A DNA stretch of 64,000 nucleotides from NCBI GenBank assembly GCA_034620365.1, contig JAQGEQ010000071.1:2914001-2978000 (forward strand), given 5' to 3'. A model generated the notes under the pieces. It was not told the origin of the DNA and did not search any database. It saw only the letters and a list, made by a program, of their open reading frames with translations. The DNA comes from Pegea sp. RAD2-039. Its lineage: Eukaryota; Chordata; Thaliacea; Salpida; Salpidae. Below are positions 49,671 to 60,500 of the stretch, piece by piece (position 1 is the stretch's first letter; each line of letters begins with the position of its first letter). A program made the position numbers and the translations under genes.

Positions 49671-51584
49671 ATGAATGAACGTAGAAGATCGATTTCTGTT
49701 CTACCGTCTTTTGCCAGTCGATCATCTCTTAAACTTGATAATGTAAAACAGCAGGTACCTAAAACGTTTTACTTGCTAATAGTTTCTATTAACCTGCTTA
49801 TTTCTTTGTTTGGAAGTTCTTTTTATATTTTAATCAATTTTTATTTTTGAAATAGTTGATTTAAAAGAAATATGATAAGTTTATTATGTAGCAGAAATAT
49901 GAGAACTGTTTTAAAAGCTGTTGCGTAGGAAAATAAATCTTTTTGATGAATGTAAACATATTTTTTGTACTATTATAAAGAACTATCTAATTGTTTATTT
50001 AATTTACAAATAGTTGGTAGTTTTTGTATAGATTCTTTATTTTTCACAAATAGTATGTTCTCACATGGCAGAAACAGTGATAACAATTTTCATTTCTTTA
50101 AATCATATAAAACAAGGAAATTTTCAAAGTAGATCTAATAAATAGATCTGTAAAACTTTTTATTCAATAGAACCAAGCTAAAGATAAATATGTTGTCATA
50201 AAAATTGTCATATAGACAAATCTTGTGCTTGGTTGTAGAAGGTACACGAACTTACCTTATTAATAAAGTAAACTCAGAAAAATGTTATTTATCAAATAAT
50301 TAATTAGAATCAAACTTAAACTGTGAATTTTAAAATAATAGAATTCATTACACTTTTCATGTTTCATTGATAATAGAGTTTCGTATTTCTTATTTTAAAC
50401 AAACGATAAGTATTAGAAAATTTAAAGCTATAAAACAACTTGAAAGATAATTACAATAACGAATATTTCTAGTTAGTAATTTGAAGGTCGTTGGTATGCT
50501 ATTAAATTGTGTTTTTTAAGATTTAAAAACAAAACTATATAAAATCTTTAATATCACATGTTGAATTTTATTGTGAATATTAAAACTTTAACTAAAGAAA
50601 TCTTGTTATTATATTGCAATAAGGTTTGTTTGTTTTTAACCAAATAAGTTTCGAGATGTTTGATATAAAGAAGATGTCACGTTTTATGTGTATTGTTACA
50701 GCGAAAGATCAAATATTCTACTTATGTCATTTAAATTCGTAATAATTGAGATGTTCTAGCTTCGTAAATATAAAGTAGGCTATCTAAAGTATACATGCTA
50801 TTTATTTTAAGTGTCTACAATTACTTCAAACTGACAAATAATATAATTAAATTGATCTTTCTACTTAAAAGGCTTTTCAACCAAAAAGAAACTTGACTTT
50901 CGAAAAATGGAATAAGCAAATTGAAGAAAGACAGAAGCTGAAGCAGAAAAAAGTTGAAGAATTGATTCAAATAGAAAGAGAAAAAAGTGAAGTTAAATTA
51001 AAGCGGAAATATAAAAGAAAAATTAGTTTTGACCAATGGATGGAAATTAAACAAGCCGGTGGTAGTGATGTAAGTTGCATTTTCTATCAGCTGCTAAACT
51101 AGATTATGAAGCAAATGAAAAAAAAAATAATAAACAAATTTAATAACTTAAAATATAAATTTATTAAAAACAATTTAAATGGATTTTTGAATCAACAATA
51201 GATAGTTATAAAGTAAGTACAGGTAAGAGGCCAAAATCAATTTTAGGGATTTTATGGACTGAAAATCCGAAACACTATAAAGATAGTAGTTTTGGAAATA
51301 TAAAAAACGTTTTGCTGCTAATTAACTTGTAATTAGTTAATCTTTTGAATGTTCAGGTAAATGATAAGATAGAATCCAGCTCCAATCAAAAAGAGCATCA
51401 ACAAAAATCAAACGACGCTTTTCAAAAATGGCTGATTAAGAAAGAAAAGCAGAAACTAGAGGAAGAAGAAAGAAGACTAGAAGAAGAACGATTCAGATTA
51501 AAAAAGTTTCAAGAGAGGCTACAGGATTTAAAAGATAGAAAATCGAGTTTTCTAAAGCTTCGCAGAAGAGCTAGTGTAATGTAG
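49671..51584 (+). CDS. Small coiled-coil protein with three F-x-x-W motifs
   Basis: Exons 49671-49754, 50872-51069 and 51357-51584 join to 169 residues, all at codon boundaries. Exon 1 encodes MNERRRSISVLPSFASRSS. Exons 2 and 3 encode long, highly charged helices rich in Lys, Glu and Arg, predicted coiled coil. Three motifs recur: FEKWNKQIEERQ, FDQWMEIK and FQKWLIKKEKQ. This F-x-x-W-x-x-K pattern in charged helices is seen in cilium- and microtubule-associated coiled-coil proteins such as MAP9, CCDC181 and CCDC34; which of them it belongs to could not be decided. The short C-terminus is basic (LRRRASVM). The start is the first ATG of the frame; upstream codons in frame lack one. AATAAA at 51661 ends the gene. 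Confidence 0.72.
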
Positions 51585-51660
51585 ATAAGTAATTTAAGTA
51601 CTTGATAGTTTGCTGTGAAAATATTTCTACTAATTAATTGTTATTCAACTTCGGTATGAA

Positions 51661-51666
51661 AATAAA
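51661..51666 (+). terminator. Polyadenylation signal AATAAA of the coiled-coil gene
   Basis: Canonical hexamer 77 nt after the stop codon at 51582-51584, followed by a T-rich stretch. Confidence 0.65.
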
Positions 51667-51699
51667 ATTAAAAGTTTTTGGAATTCTTGTGTTTTTCTT

Positions 51700-52558
51700 T
51701 TGTTACTGGTTTAAAAAAAATCTAAGAATAGTTTTCAGATAAAAGAAATCAAATTTTGATTCACAAATATCTACTTTGAAATTTATGATCAATTGTAGTA
51801 GATCTAAAACACCTAATAAAAACTGTTGTAAACATCACGAGGTAGACATGGTTTTCGATAGTTTAATTGCCGGTTTTCAATTTTCTGCTTTTCTTATTGT
51901 GATCTAGTGTAAATTTTGAGGCAAAATATTTAAACTTAGTGATATACTATTATGGATAACATTTAGTTGGGTCGATTTAGAAACACCTTTTGCACCATTA
52001 ACGACCTTGTTTTGGGACTGAAATTTTTCAGCAGGATACAAAAGCACAATTTTGATTTGTGGAAGCTAGAAGAAAAGTTATATAAATTTTATTAATGTTT
52101 GCTTTTAGGTTATAAAATATTTTTTAAGTTTGGAGTCATGTTTGTCTAGTTGATAATAACCTGATTCTAAAGTTGTTTGGTTGTGATTCTAAAACTTTTA
52201 AGCTATTTATTTGTTTTAAAAGAGTTTTGATTACAATATAGTTAATACTTTAAGCTACAATATGAGAATCAATTTACAGGATGACAACATCTTTATATCA
52301 TATTTAAACTGATTTAATTTGCAAAACTGAGATACAATTTGATAAAATATTACTTGAAGAACAACATTTAGATGATTTGTTTAATAATTAACAGAATCTT
52401 GGTGGATATATGAAATTCTAGATATAAAAAACAAATTGGAATCAAAATTCATTTAATTTTCAAGTTATTTTGTTGAAATTATTTTAAAAAAAATTGAAAA
52501 ATTCTTATATAAGGTTTTTCACTAATTACAAAACCAGTTCAAATATAAAACTTACATC
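51700..52558. other. Intergenic spacer between convergent genes
   Basis: AT-rich spacer between the 3' ends of the coiled-coil gene (plus) and the small membrane protein gene (minus). Nothing recognised. Confidence 0.45.
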
Positions 52559-52564
52559 TTTATT
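52559..52564 (-). terminator. Polyadenylation signal AATAAA only 3 nt after the stop
   Basis: On the minus strand the stop TAA (52570-52568) is followed almost at once by AATAAA (52564-52559). The 3' UTR would be very short. Confidence 0.65.
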
Positions 52565-52567
52565 TGT

Positions 52568-53278
52568 TTAACTTTTCACATCTTCTTTTTCGTCTTCTTC
52601 CCCTTCATCTTCGTTATCATCATCAAATATTACTAAAAGTTTTTCATATATTTGAGCTTTAAAAATTTAATTTTAATCAAAAAAATTGGTGAAACGTAAA
52701 ATAAGCTGAATAAATTGTCAACATTTTAAAATAAACAACTTACCTGGACCCCCTGTCATCATCTGAAAAACCAATTCAGATTAATTAAAACAACTGAATA
52801 GTTTAGATTAATTTCTGTAAATCCTACTAACAATGCTTTGTAATGTATAGCTACTTCGATAAACACGAAAAATTATTTACTAAAATATTTTATTTAAAGT
52901 AAGATTATTAGAAGAGACTCGAACAGTTTCAAACCTCTCTAAGTTTGTTAACTTCTTCCAAAGAAAGATCATTCGTTCCTAATTTACAATTTGAATAAGC
53001 TTCTTCTGGGTTATTAATGCTTAAATAGAGGTAACTAATCAAATGTACATGCTAAGAAATAAAAGATATTTGTAATTAAAAATAAATTAATCTTTTATTT
53101 TGTTGTATTTCATTCGTAACTATGTTATGATACTAAAAGCAAACAAATAAAATTATAAAAATATTATACAAAAATGTTTAATGAATAATATGTCTATGAT
53201 ATCATTAATTCTTACTGCAGCAACAACCAAAAGACCGATAGTTAGTCCGTAAAGGGGACCTTTGTAGCTATCATTCAT
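52568..53278 (-). CDS. Small single-pass membrane protein with acidic tail
   Basis: Exons 53278-53216, 53051-52935, 52762-52744 and 52632-52568 join exactly to 87 residues. The third exon is only 19 nt. The protein has a short N-terminus (MNDSYKGPLYG), one hydrophobic segment at about residues 9-32 spanning the first junction (LTIGLLVVAAHVHLISYLYL), a soluble stretch with NPEEAYSNCKLG and LSLEEVNKLRE, and a tail of mostly Asp and Glu (IFDDDNEDEGEEDEKED). There is no cleavable-signal look, so it is probably a small tail- or signal-anchored membrane protein; family and function were not recognised. A strong acceptor (AAATTTCAG) ends 4 nt before the ATG, fitting trans-splicing or a 5' UTR intron. 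The compact layout, consensus splice sites and adjacent poly(A) signal support a real gene. Confidence 0.65.
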
Positions 53279-53284
53279 TTTACT

Positions 53285-54990
53285 GAAATTTCTTTTAGTA
53301 GTAATTGCCTGACTTTTGACTATATTCTGAGTTGCAGCTGAAACTGAACAAACTTTTCATTCTACAATTGTTTCAGTGGAGCAAGCAGTATATAAAAAAT
53401 CAACTGAAAAGTTATAATCTATTTCTAAATTAAAAAAAATTAATTTTTCATACTAGAAAACATTTTGCTAACACTTCTAGGAAAATTAATAAATAAGATA
53501 AATTTATAAACAATGTTGATTACAAAGTATAAAAAATAAATTTGTTTATAAAAATATAATTATATAAAGTTTAGCAAAAAGACTAAACGCTGTGACTCTT
53601 TGAAAAATACATTATACATTTTTAAAGATACTTTGTTATAAGTTATCATACTTTTAAAAGTTGTTAAGTTCAGACTAAACTAACCATTAAAATTATGTTC
53701 AAGTAAATTTTTTATAAGCCAGTTTTATATTGATACTGAAAATTTGCAAGTGAAAATATCGAATTTTAGTATAAAAAATTTTATCAAGCCATTTTATAAT
53801 TTACAAATTTTGGAAGTGCTTATTTCAAAGGCATGATAAATATTATTAGTTAATAATTAAGGTAGACTAAAGTGTATATTAAACGCTTGAAAATTTCAGA
53901 TTGAACTTTCTTTCAGATTTAGTTATTTTATGAATAGCTCTAAAAATATGGTTAATATTTTTTGAATTATTTATTTATATTATACAGCGCATGACTGCAG
54001 AAGACAAGTTATTGCTCTTATGCAAACAGAGAACAAGGATATGACTCCAGAATTATGATGAAAAGGTCTTAAGTATCATAGTTTAAAGTGATTAATGTAA
54101 AAATAGAAACACTGCAAAGTTATAGAAAAATAGTTATGAAATAAAAGTAAACATCATAAACAGATAAATGTTGAAAATTAACCTTTTGGACTAAAAATTG
54201 TCGATACCATTCTGAAACTTCGTGAAAATAACGAGGCCATTTCTTATCGTTGAAATTTTACCACAAAGAAAACATTTAATTTGAAGAAAATCTTTAAACA
54301 AAATTGTTTTAAAATTAAAACAAATTTGAGCATAAAATTATATTTAAAACTACTTGTTAAAAATACAGTTGTCATTTTAGTGTCTCTAGTTTTTAAAGTG
54401 CAAGTAATCTTTTTTAACTGATAAACAAATCAAATATTCACTTTGAAATCATCTATGTATAAAAGAACTTATAACACGATTCAAGTTATTTCGAACAAAT
54501 TATAAAACATCAAAAAGTTTACAATAAAAACCATAAAAATCTTTATAATAATTGAATGAAATACGAAGACTTATGTTATAATATAAATTGTTTTTCAAAG
54601 AAACTTAAACATCACAAACAAAATGAATAAAAACGTTATGTTGTGCATATTAAATAAGATTATATACATATATATAAAGTAGTATAAATAAAGAAAAGGT
54701 ATTATTAAGATTTTTTTAATTACTTTAAAAAATAATTTCGGAAAGAAAAATCATTTTATAGTCATTCGTAATTTAACTACTGTAAAATTACTTTTTTTGA
54801 TTATAAAAATTTGTAAGAACAGTGTTACAACTTTAATTTACTAAAATTATTTTACACAAATTTAAAAAATTATATAACAACCTTAATTAAAAAATTATTA
54901 AGGGTAACGAAATTAGCACGTTAATTTCATACGATAATTTCGTGTATTTCATTTCATTAGCTTGTTATTTAAATAATCCAACTTATTTAT
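53285..54990. other. AT-rich spacer
   Basis: No gene recognised. Contains the second copy of the dispersed repeat at 53968-54070 and a short TA-rich microsatellite near 54660-54680. Confidence 0.45.
53968..54070 (-). repeat. Dispersed repeat, copy 2
   Basis: Resembles 11955-12070 over about 90 bp: TTATTTATATTATACAG, then GCATGACTGCAGAAGACAAG, a GCAAACAGAGAACAA segment, ATATGACT and GATGAAAAGG. Both copies start in a T-rich TTTATTTAT run, the expected remnant of a reversed A-rich tail. No coding capacity is seen, so it is probably a SINE or LINE 3' end. Confidence 0.45.
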
Positions 54991-54996
54991 CATCTC

Positions 54997-55467
54997 TTTT
55001 TAACACAGTGACCATAAAATAACTGAGATCAGTGTTCACGATGATGAATTCGTAAACTTATTTGAGTCGCAAACTACCGTTGTTCGCCATCTCTTACAAT
55101 CGAATAGCGCTTTTTTTTAATTTATTATCATTACAATTTATTCAATTGTATAACTTCTTTTTCTTGAGAAACTGTTGTTTCGACTCGTTATTGAAGTTCG
55201 GCGCATTTATAGTTCAGGAACAGTTAAAGCGTTTTTTGTGGTATACCAAGTATAGATTTTAATAATATTATATTTCAGTAAGTATTATTTTTTACTGTTC
55301 TGCTGTATACTGCTTGTTGGCGTGGAGACTGGAATTCTGCTGTATGGACAACAACTTGATCTCCAAAAGGCATTTATCTCGGCTGAAGCATGGTCGTTCT
55401 CGGCCGAAAAATGTGATAATATTGTTATTGGAGGCAACTCATTAGGTCATTTGCAAAGGTATTAAGA
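54997..55467 (+). pseudogene. Exon-like fragments, possibly an N-terminal beta-propeller (KNTC1-like) remnant
   Basis: Three open blocks in a row: about 54997-55108 (ITEISVHDDEFVNLF, TTVVRHLLQSN) behind a TTTTTAACACAG acceptor; about 55167-55250 (LLFRLVIEVRRIYSSGT, then AFFVVYQ); and about 55280-55460 (ILLVGVETGILLYGQQLDL, AFISAEAWSFS, VIGGNSLGHLQR). The alternation of short beta-like hydrophobic runs, and especially LLVGVETG-LLY, looks like WD/beta-propeller blades and loosely resembles the N-terminus of kinetochore protein KNTC1/Rod. No start codon, and the first block has no donor; phases of the second and third do not match. It is therefore more likely a broken copy than a gene. Confidence 0.3.
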
Positions 55468-55629
55468 AAAGTTTTTAAAATCCAACAGAAACTAAACATG
55501 ACTTTAAATAGATCTAAAACAGTATATAGAAAGATACAATGGAATGGTCTCGAAGGAAGTAAGATAGGTGCTAAGGTCCAAAAAAATATATGCTAAAGAT
55601 TGGTAGAAAGTATAGCAAAAGGCCATAAG

Positions 55630-55893
55630 CTCAAGAAGGACATCGTCTATTCAGGATTACCGATCCTGAATCTGATGATGAAGTCTTACCATTCCCAGTA
55701 GAATGCAATGCAAATGGTAAAGCTGTGGCAAGCACTCTCACATTCTTGGACAGGGTGGGTAAGCCTGGTGGATCTGTTGCCATTAAGAAAATAATGGCAA
55801 GCTTTGATGGTGATACCAAGAGTTGTGACATCGACCCAAAGAGGAGGAACAGTGGCGAGGGGAGAACGTGGTACATTTGATTCATATAACAAA
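55630..55893 (+). other. Orphan coding-like block of about 85 codons
   Basis: A less AT-rich, uninterrupted plus-strand frame running from just after 55630 to a TGA near 55890, without an ATG at its start. It includes RLFRITDPESDDEVLPFP, ASTLTFLDRVGKPGGS and DGDTKSCDIDPKRR. Codon use looks protein-like. No family was recognised. Two overlapping minus-strand frames cover the same span and are taken as shadows. It may be a host exon or a fragment of a mobile element. Confidence 0.25.
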
Positions 55894-55969
55894 AGAATTT
55901 ATACCGCATACGTAAATGCAATCTAAATTCAGTTATTTGTACGCTTACTTGTTTAGAGAGCACCAAGAC

Positions 55970-57480
55970 CTAGTAAAATTCTCTTTGATTAGTCAAGTAT
56001 ACAACACTAGTTGTTTAAATCTGTAGTGGTCGTGCAGCATTAAAAAAACCATCAACAGTGTTTCAACATTTTTGTGAACCAAGCTAGACCTAACACTGCT
56101 GATAAAAGAAAAGAAGACATAGGTAGAAGAAGGATATGGGTATCGCGGCCATCCAGCATTCCCATTTTTCATATCCTTTGAAAACAGATCGGCTGTGAAT
56201 TTTGCCTATTGGCTTATTTATTCACAAGCGTACGATAAACCAAAAAGACAATAAACTGTTATTCTTCCTTCTTTCGCTCTTTCTTGTATCTTTTATTCAT
56301 ATATCCTTTCATTGTATAGCAATCTATCTTCAAACTTTGAAGCGCTGTCAATAATAGCAGCAAAATGTTTAATAATATTTTAAGATAAATTAGGGACTGT
56401 CCCGTCAGTAGTAAGTTTTCTCTAATGGTATAATTGATAAGTCTTCAGTAACTAAAAAAAAGGTCTTTTCAAAGTTCTTGTGGCTATTTTATTTGTAGTT
56501 GTCGGGCTAGAGTTACTTTAGTTTTCATGATAAATAATGTAGTGTCAAATAATAGTTAGGTATATTTATATGGCCCAACGTGTTGTGAAATTAACTTTAA
56601 ATGATTGTAAAAATAAAGTGAGCAAAATTCAGGATTTTAATATTATCAGTATTTTAGTACAATCTATGTTTAGCTGTTTAGTAAAAAGGGTGAGTTTGAT
56701 TTTGATACCTTAAAGTTAAAAAATTTCCTTACCACGTTCATTTATTATATTTCTTTAAAACATTTTTTTGTAGCAAAAAAATGCTTTTTTTCAAAAATTT
56801 AACTTTATTTCTGAGTCCATTCAAACTTATTTTTGTAAATTTTCCTAAGTAATTTAATCTGAAACCAAGAATTTATTTATATAATTTATTAGTAAATAAT
56901 TTTTATGATAACTTTATCAAAAGTTTGTTGAGTAGATTTTGGTTGAGTAGTTTATTCATTTAATAAAATGCTAGCTAATCTGTCAAATTTATTCTATTCA
57001 ATTTATAAAACAAGCATTTTGATAATTTTTTTTATTCTATCCTAAAATTATAGATATATTGTTATTTTTTATCTTACTTATTTTTACTTAGAGATAGAAA
57101 TGTAGTTTTTAGGTTTTAATTAACTCTAAAGTTACATAGATTTTAAAATGTCTGTTTTTATTTTATATTTTTTGATGAAATTAATTTAGAAAAAATATAT
57201 CATTTTAAAATATTTATCTACTAAAATATATCAACTGGTTTTTATATCTTGATAGTTTTTTATTAGACTTTTTCATATAAGTTATTTAAGAACTTTGTAT
57301 TATACTTATACTAAAACTCTTAGTAATAATTGCAATTTTTTAAAAATTAGTTTAGAATAAAGATTAATTAAAAATTATTTAATTTAATTTCAGTATTTTC
57401 AGATCAGAAGTTTTTCTGAAACTGTTTTCTTGTATTTATTACAGTTTAAGACTAAATACTGAATTATTTTTTATATACTA
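55970..57480. other. AT-rich spacer before the USP gene
   Basis: Nothing coding was recognised. A less AT-rich stretch at 56020-56240 has no clear frame. The 5' control region or untranslated exons of the USP gene may lie here. Confidence 0.4.
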
Positions 57481-57502
57481 GCAATTGATTGAATGTTATA
57501 TC

Positions 57503-60500
57503 ATGGGCATAGATGAATTACTGATCCAAGATATTTTGCAAGACTCACAGCTTACTGTTGAAGAATGTTTTAATTCAATTAAATTAAAGCTTCAAAATTG
57601 TGATGCTGATTGTAGAGATGAAGAAGTCTTTTTGGTGTTACTTGGATTCAGTATCCATTCAAAGTTGGATTTCGTAGATGTAATAAAACCAATTTTATCA
57701 CATGTAATTAACAGTTCAAGCATAAATTTGAGTTTTTTTCCATCAAATATTTTAATAACTTTGATGAATGATGAATATACCTTTGTAAAGAATTATATCA
57801 AATTGTCAACAAAAACAAATTTTCACAAAAAAAGAGTTTTAGATATAATCAATTTTCTTTTGAATGAAATTATTGAAAAAAAGGATGCCTATAAAAAGTT
57901 TTCAATTGTAATTAGTTCTTCTATTTTACAATTGTTTGATTATCATGGTGATTATATATTCTTTGCTAGGCTTTCATTTTTATTACGGAAGTAAGTACTT
58001 TGATGATATTTTTTAGCAATTTTTACTAATTCAAAAGTTGTTATAGTATTAATTATTTTTAAAGAATGTTTATTTTACTTAAATCAATAACTCTTATAAA
58101 GCTCTTAGGAAGTCTAGAGAAAAAGTTTCTTCAAAACAAACAACAAAGCTCCCTTTAATCTATTACCAGCTCTTTTTATTCAGAGATTTTGTGTTATTGT
58201 CTGATCGTATAACAAAAATCATGGTTTGAACCAGTTTTTTAATTTGAAAAAAACTGTCTTAAATAACACAATCAATAAAAAGCCAGCTAGATTGGTTTAG
58301 TACTCTATTGGGTAGAACTTTTTAAATTTTAGTCAATTTAAACACTGGCCAGCAATTTTGATTATAAAACTTTGACCAAAGACCTTCTATTTGGTAGTCA
58401 AGGTTCCCACTTATATCAAAACACTTTTAAAATAGTTGAAAGATGTTTTGTACCATCCACATCTAAATATAAACTCATCCAACAAAATCATTTATTTGTT
58501 ACTTATTTTCAAACTGTTCAAAGGTCCTTATTTAACTTTGTTAAGTTTTTGTGCTATTTTATAAATCCTTGGTAACTATTGTTTTAAAAAGTAGCATTCA
58601 TAAAAAACTACTCAGAAAAGTTTGAGAACCACTGCCTTAAAGTTTTTATAAAAGCAAATAAGTTTTATTGTTATAAATAAATTTTATCTAACTGTTTTTA
58701 TAATAAAGCTTTACTTTGATATTTTTATGATAAATTTTATGGAAAATTGATAGTCTACTATTAGATCCTATTTGTTTTCAGTCATCCTTTTTGTATACCA
58801 TCGAATTATACGCAACTCTGTCAAATTGTCATTGGATTAATTTCAAAAGTTGTTGAGTTTAAACCACTCATTCAGGATCCTATTTTTGTGAAAGTAAATT
58901 AAAAAGTTTATTTATAATTGAGTTATTAATAATTGTTTTACTTTATGAGAAATTAATAAAGTTTGATAAATTTAATAATTATTTAAATGATTTGTGACAA
59001 AATATTTTATACTTTTATACTAATTTATTATATTTAGTTGGAGAATAAAATATAAAAAATAACAAAATTGAAAATACTTCGTTTTAGAGCATTGAAGAAA
59101 TAGTTCAATTTGTTCATTATATTTGGAATCAGAATGTAGCAATTGTAGAACTTTGCATTAAAAAAATTGTTGATTATGTGGCTAATGGTGGTGAACAACG
59201 ACTAGCTCTTGGTTTGTTTTCTTATTTTTGAAAAAAAGTTGTATATTTAGCATCGGCAAAAAAATCAGCAAAAATAATTTCGTGAAATCATCAACAGATA
59301 CTAAAGTCTGTAGATCAAGCTCTAACCGCATATCTCTTTTTTACTCCTGTAGATTAAGTATGTGTTTTTAAAACAAATATACAAACACATGGAAATTGAT
59401 TCAAACTTTATGTCTTAAACACGGAAGTTTTTTTAAACAACTTTTCAATTTTGATTATTTATATTATTTATGAAAGATTTCAAAAACATAATAATTATTT
59501 TGCAAGCAACTTATTATAACTTGAAAATGTTTTCAAAATACTTTTTTTCAGGTTGTTTTCTTGACAACTTTACCCCAGAAAGTATTTACAGATACTTCAA
59601 AGTACTAAATATCACTACAGTACCAGATGAATACTTACACAGTATTTTAAGCAGTATGATATACTGGTTAGCATGGCCCTCAAATAAAAATTCACATTTG
59701 TGGGTATTGGAATTAATAGGAAAATTAGAAGATGAAAAACGATTTGATACATTAAAAAAGTTTGCTGAGACAGATCTTTCTAAGGTAATTTTTCGAAAAC
59801 TATTTAATTTTTCGAAAACTATTTTCTTACTTTTTTGAACAAATATTTTATTGATTTTACTTCAGGTGTTAATTCTATTATTGCAAACTAAAACTAGAGA
59901 AATGTCTTGGCCAATTGTAGCTCATACGTTAAAAAATTATCCGACGGATTACCTGTTTGTTCAAGCGCTCAACTTTTTTACCAAAGTAACAAACAACATT
60001 TTCTATATTTGAAATTTTACTTAAAAAGTGCAAAATGTTGAATTTATCAGCGAATATAGAATTTATATTTAGTTTTAGAGCTAGGTTGTTTTTCGGAAGA
60101 AAAATACTTGAAAAATTTAATCTGATTTTTATTGTGTGGACTTAATTCGATTTGTATAAATTAAACATTTTATGTTTACAGCTAATTCCTTTGTGGGAAA
60201 ACACTGCTAGTTCTGAAGATGACCATAAGTTTATTGAAGAATGTTTTTTACTTATTCATTGCTTATTGAATAGATTTAAAGATACTATTATTCCATCTGC
60301 TGGTATACAAGAAATATTGAAGGTTAATGTTTCCAAAAAACTTTTAATAAATATATTTTCGTAGCAACAAATTAAAAAAAATCAAGCGAACTAAATTAGA
60401 CTTTCACACAAATTTTATAATTTCAATCTAACTGTTGTTAATTTTCTTATTTTAGAAGTACAAAACACCAACTCAGTATGAAATGGACCAATTTCTTCGT

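Noticed and set aside
55631-55966. Minus-strand frames of 68-111 codons
   Set aside because: They oppose a cleaner plus-strand frame; no family recognised in any, so only the plus block is listed, at low confidence.
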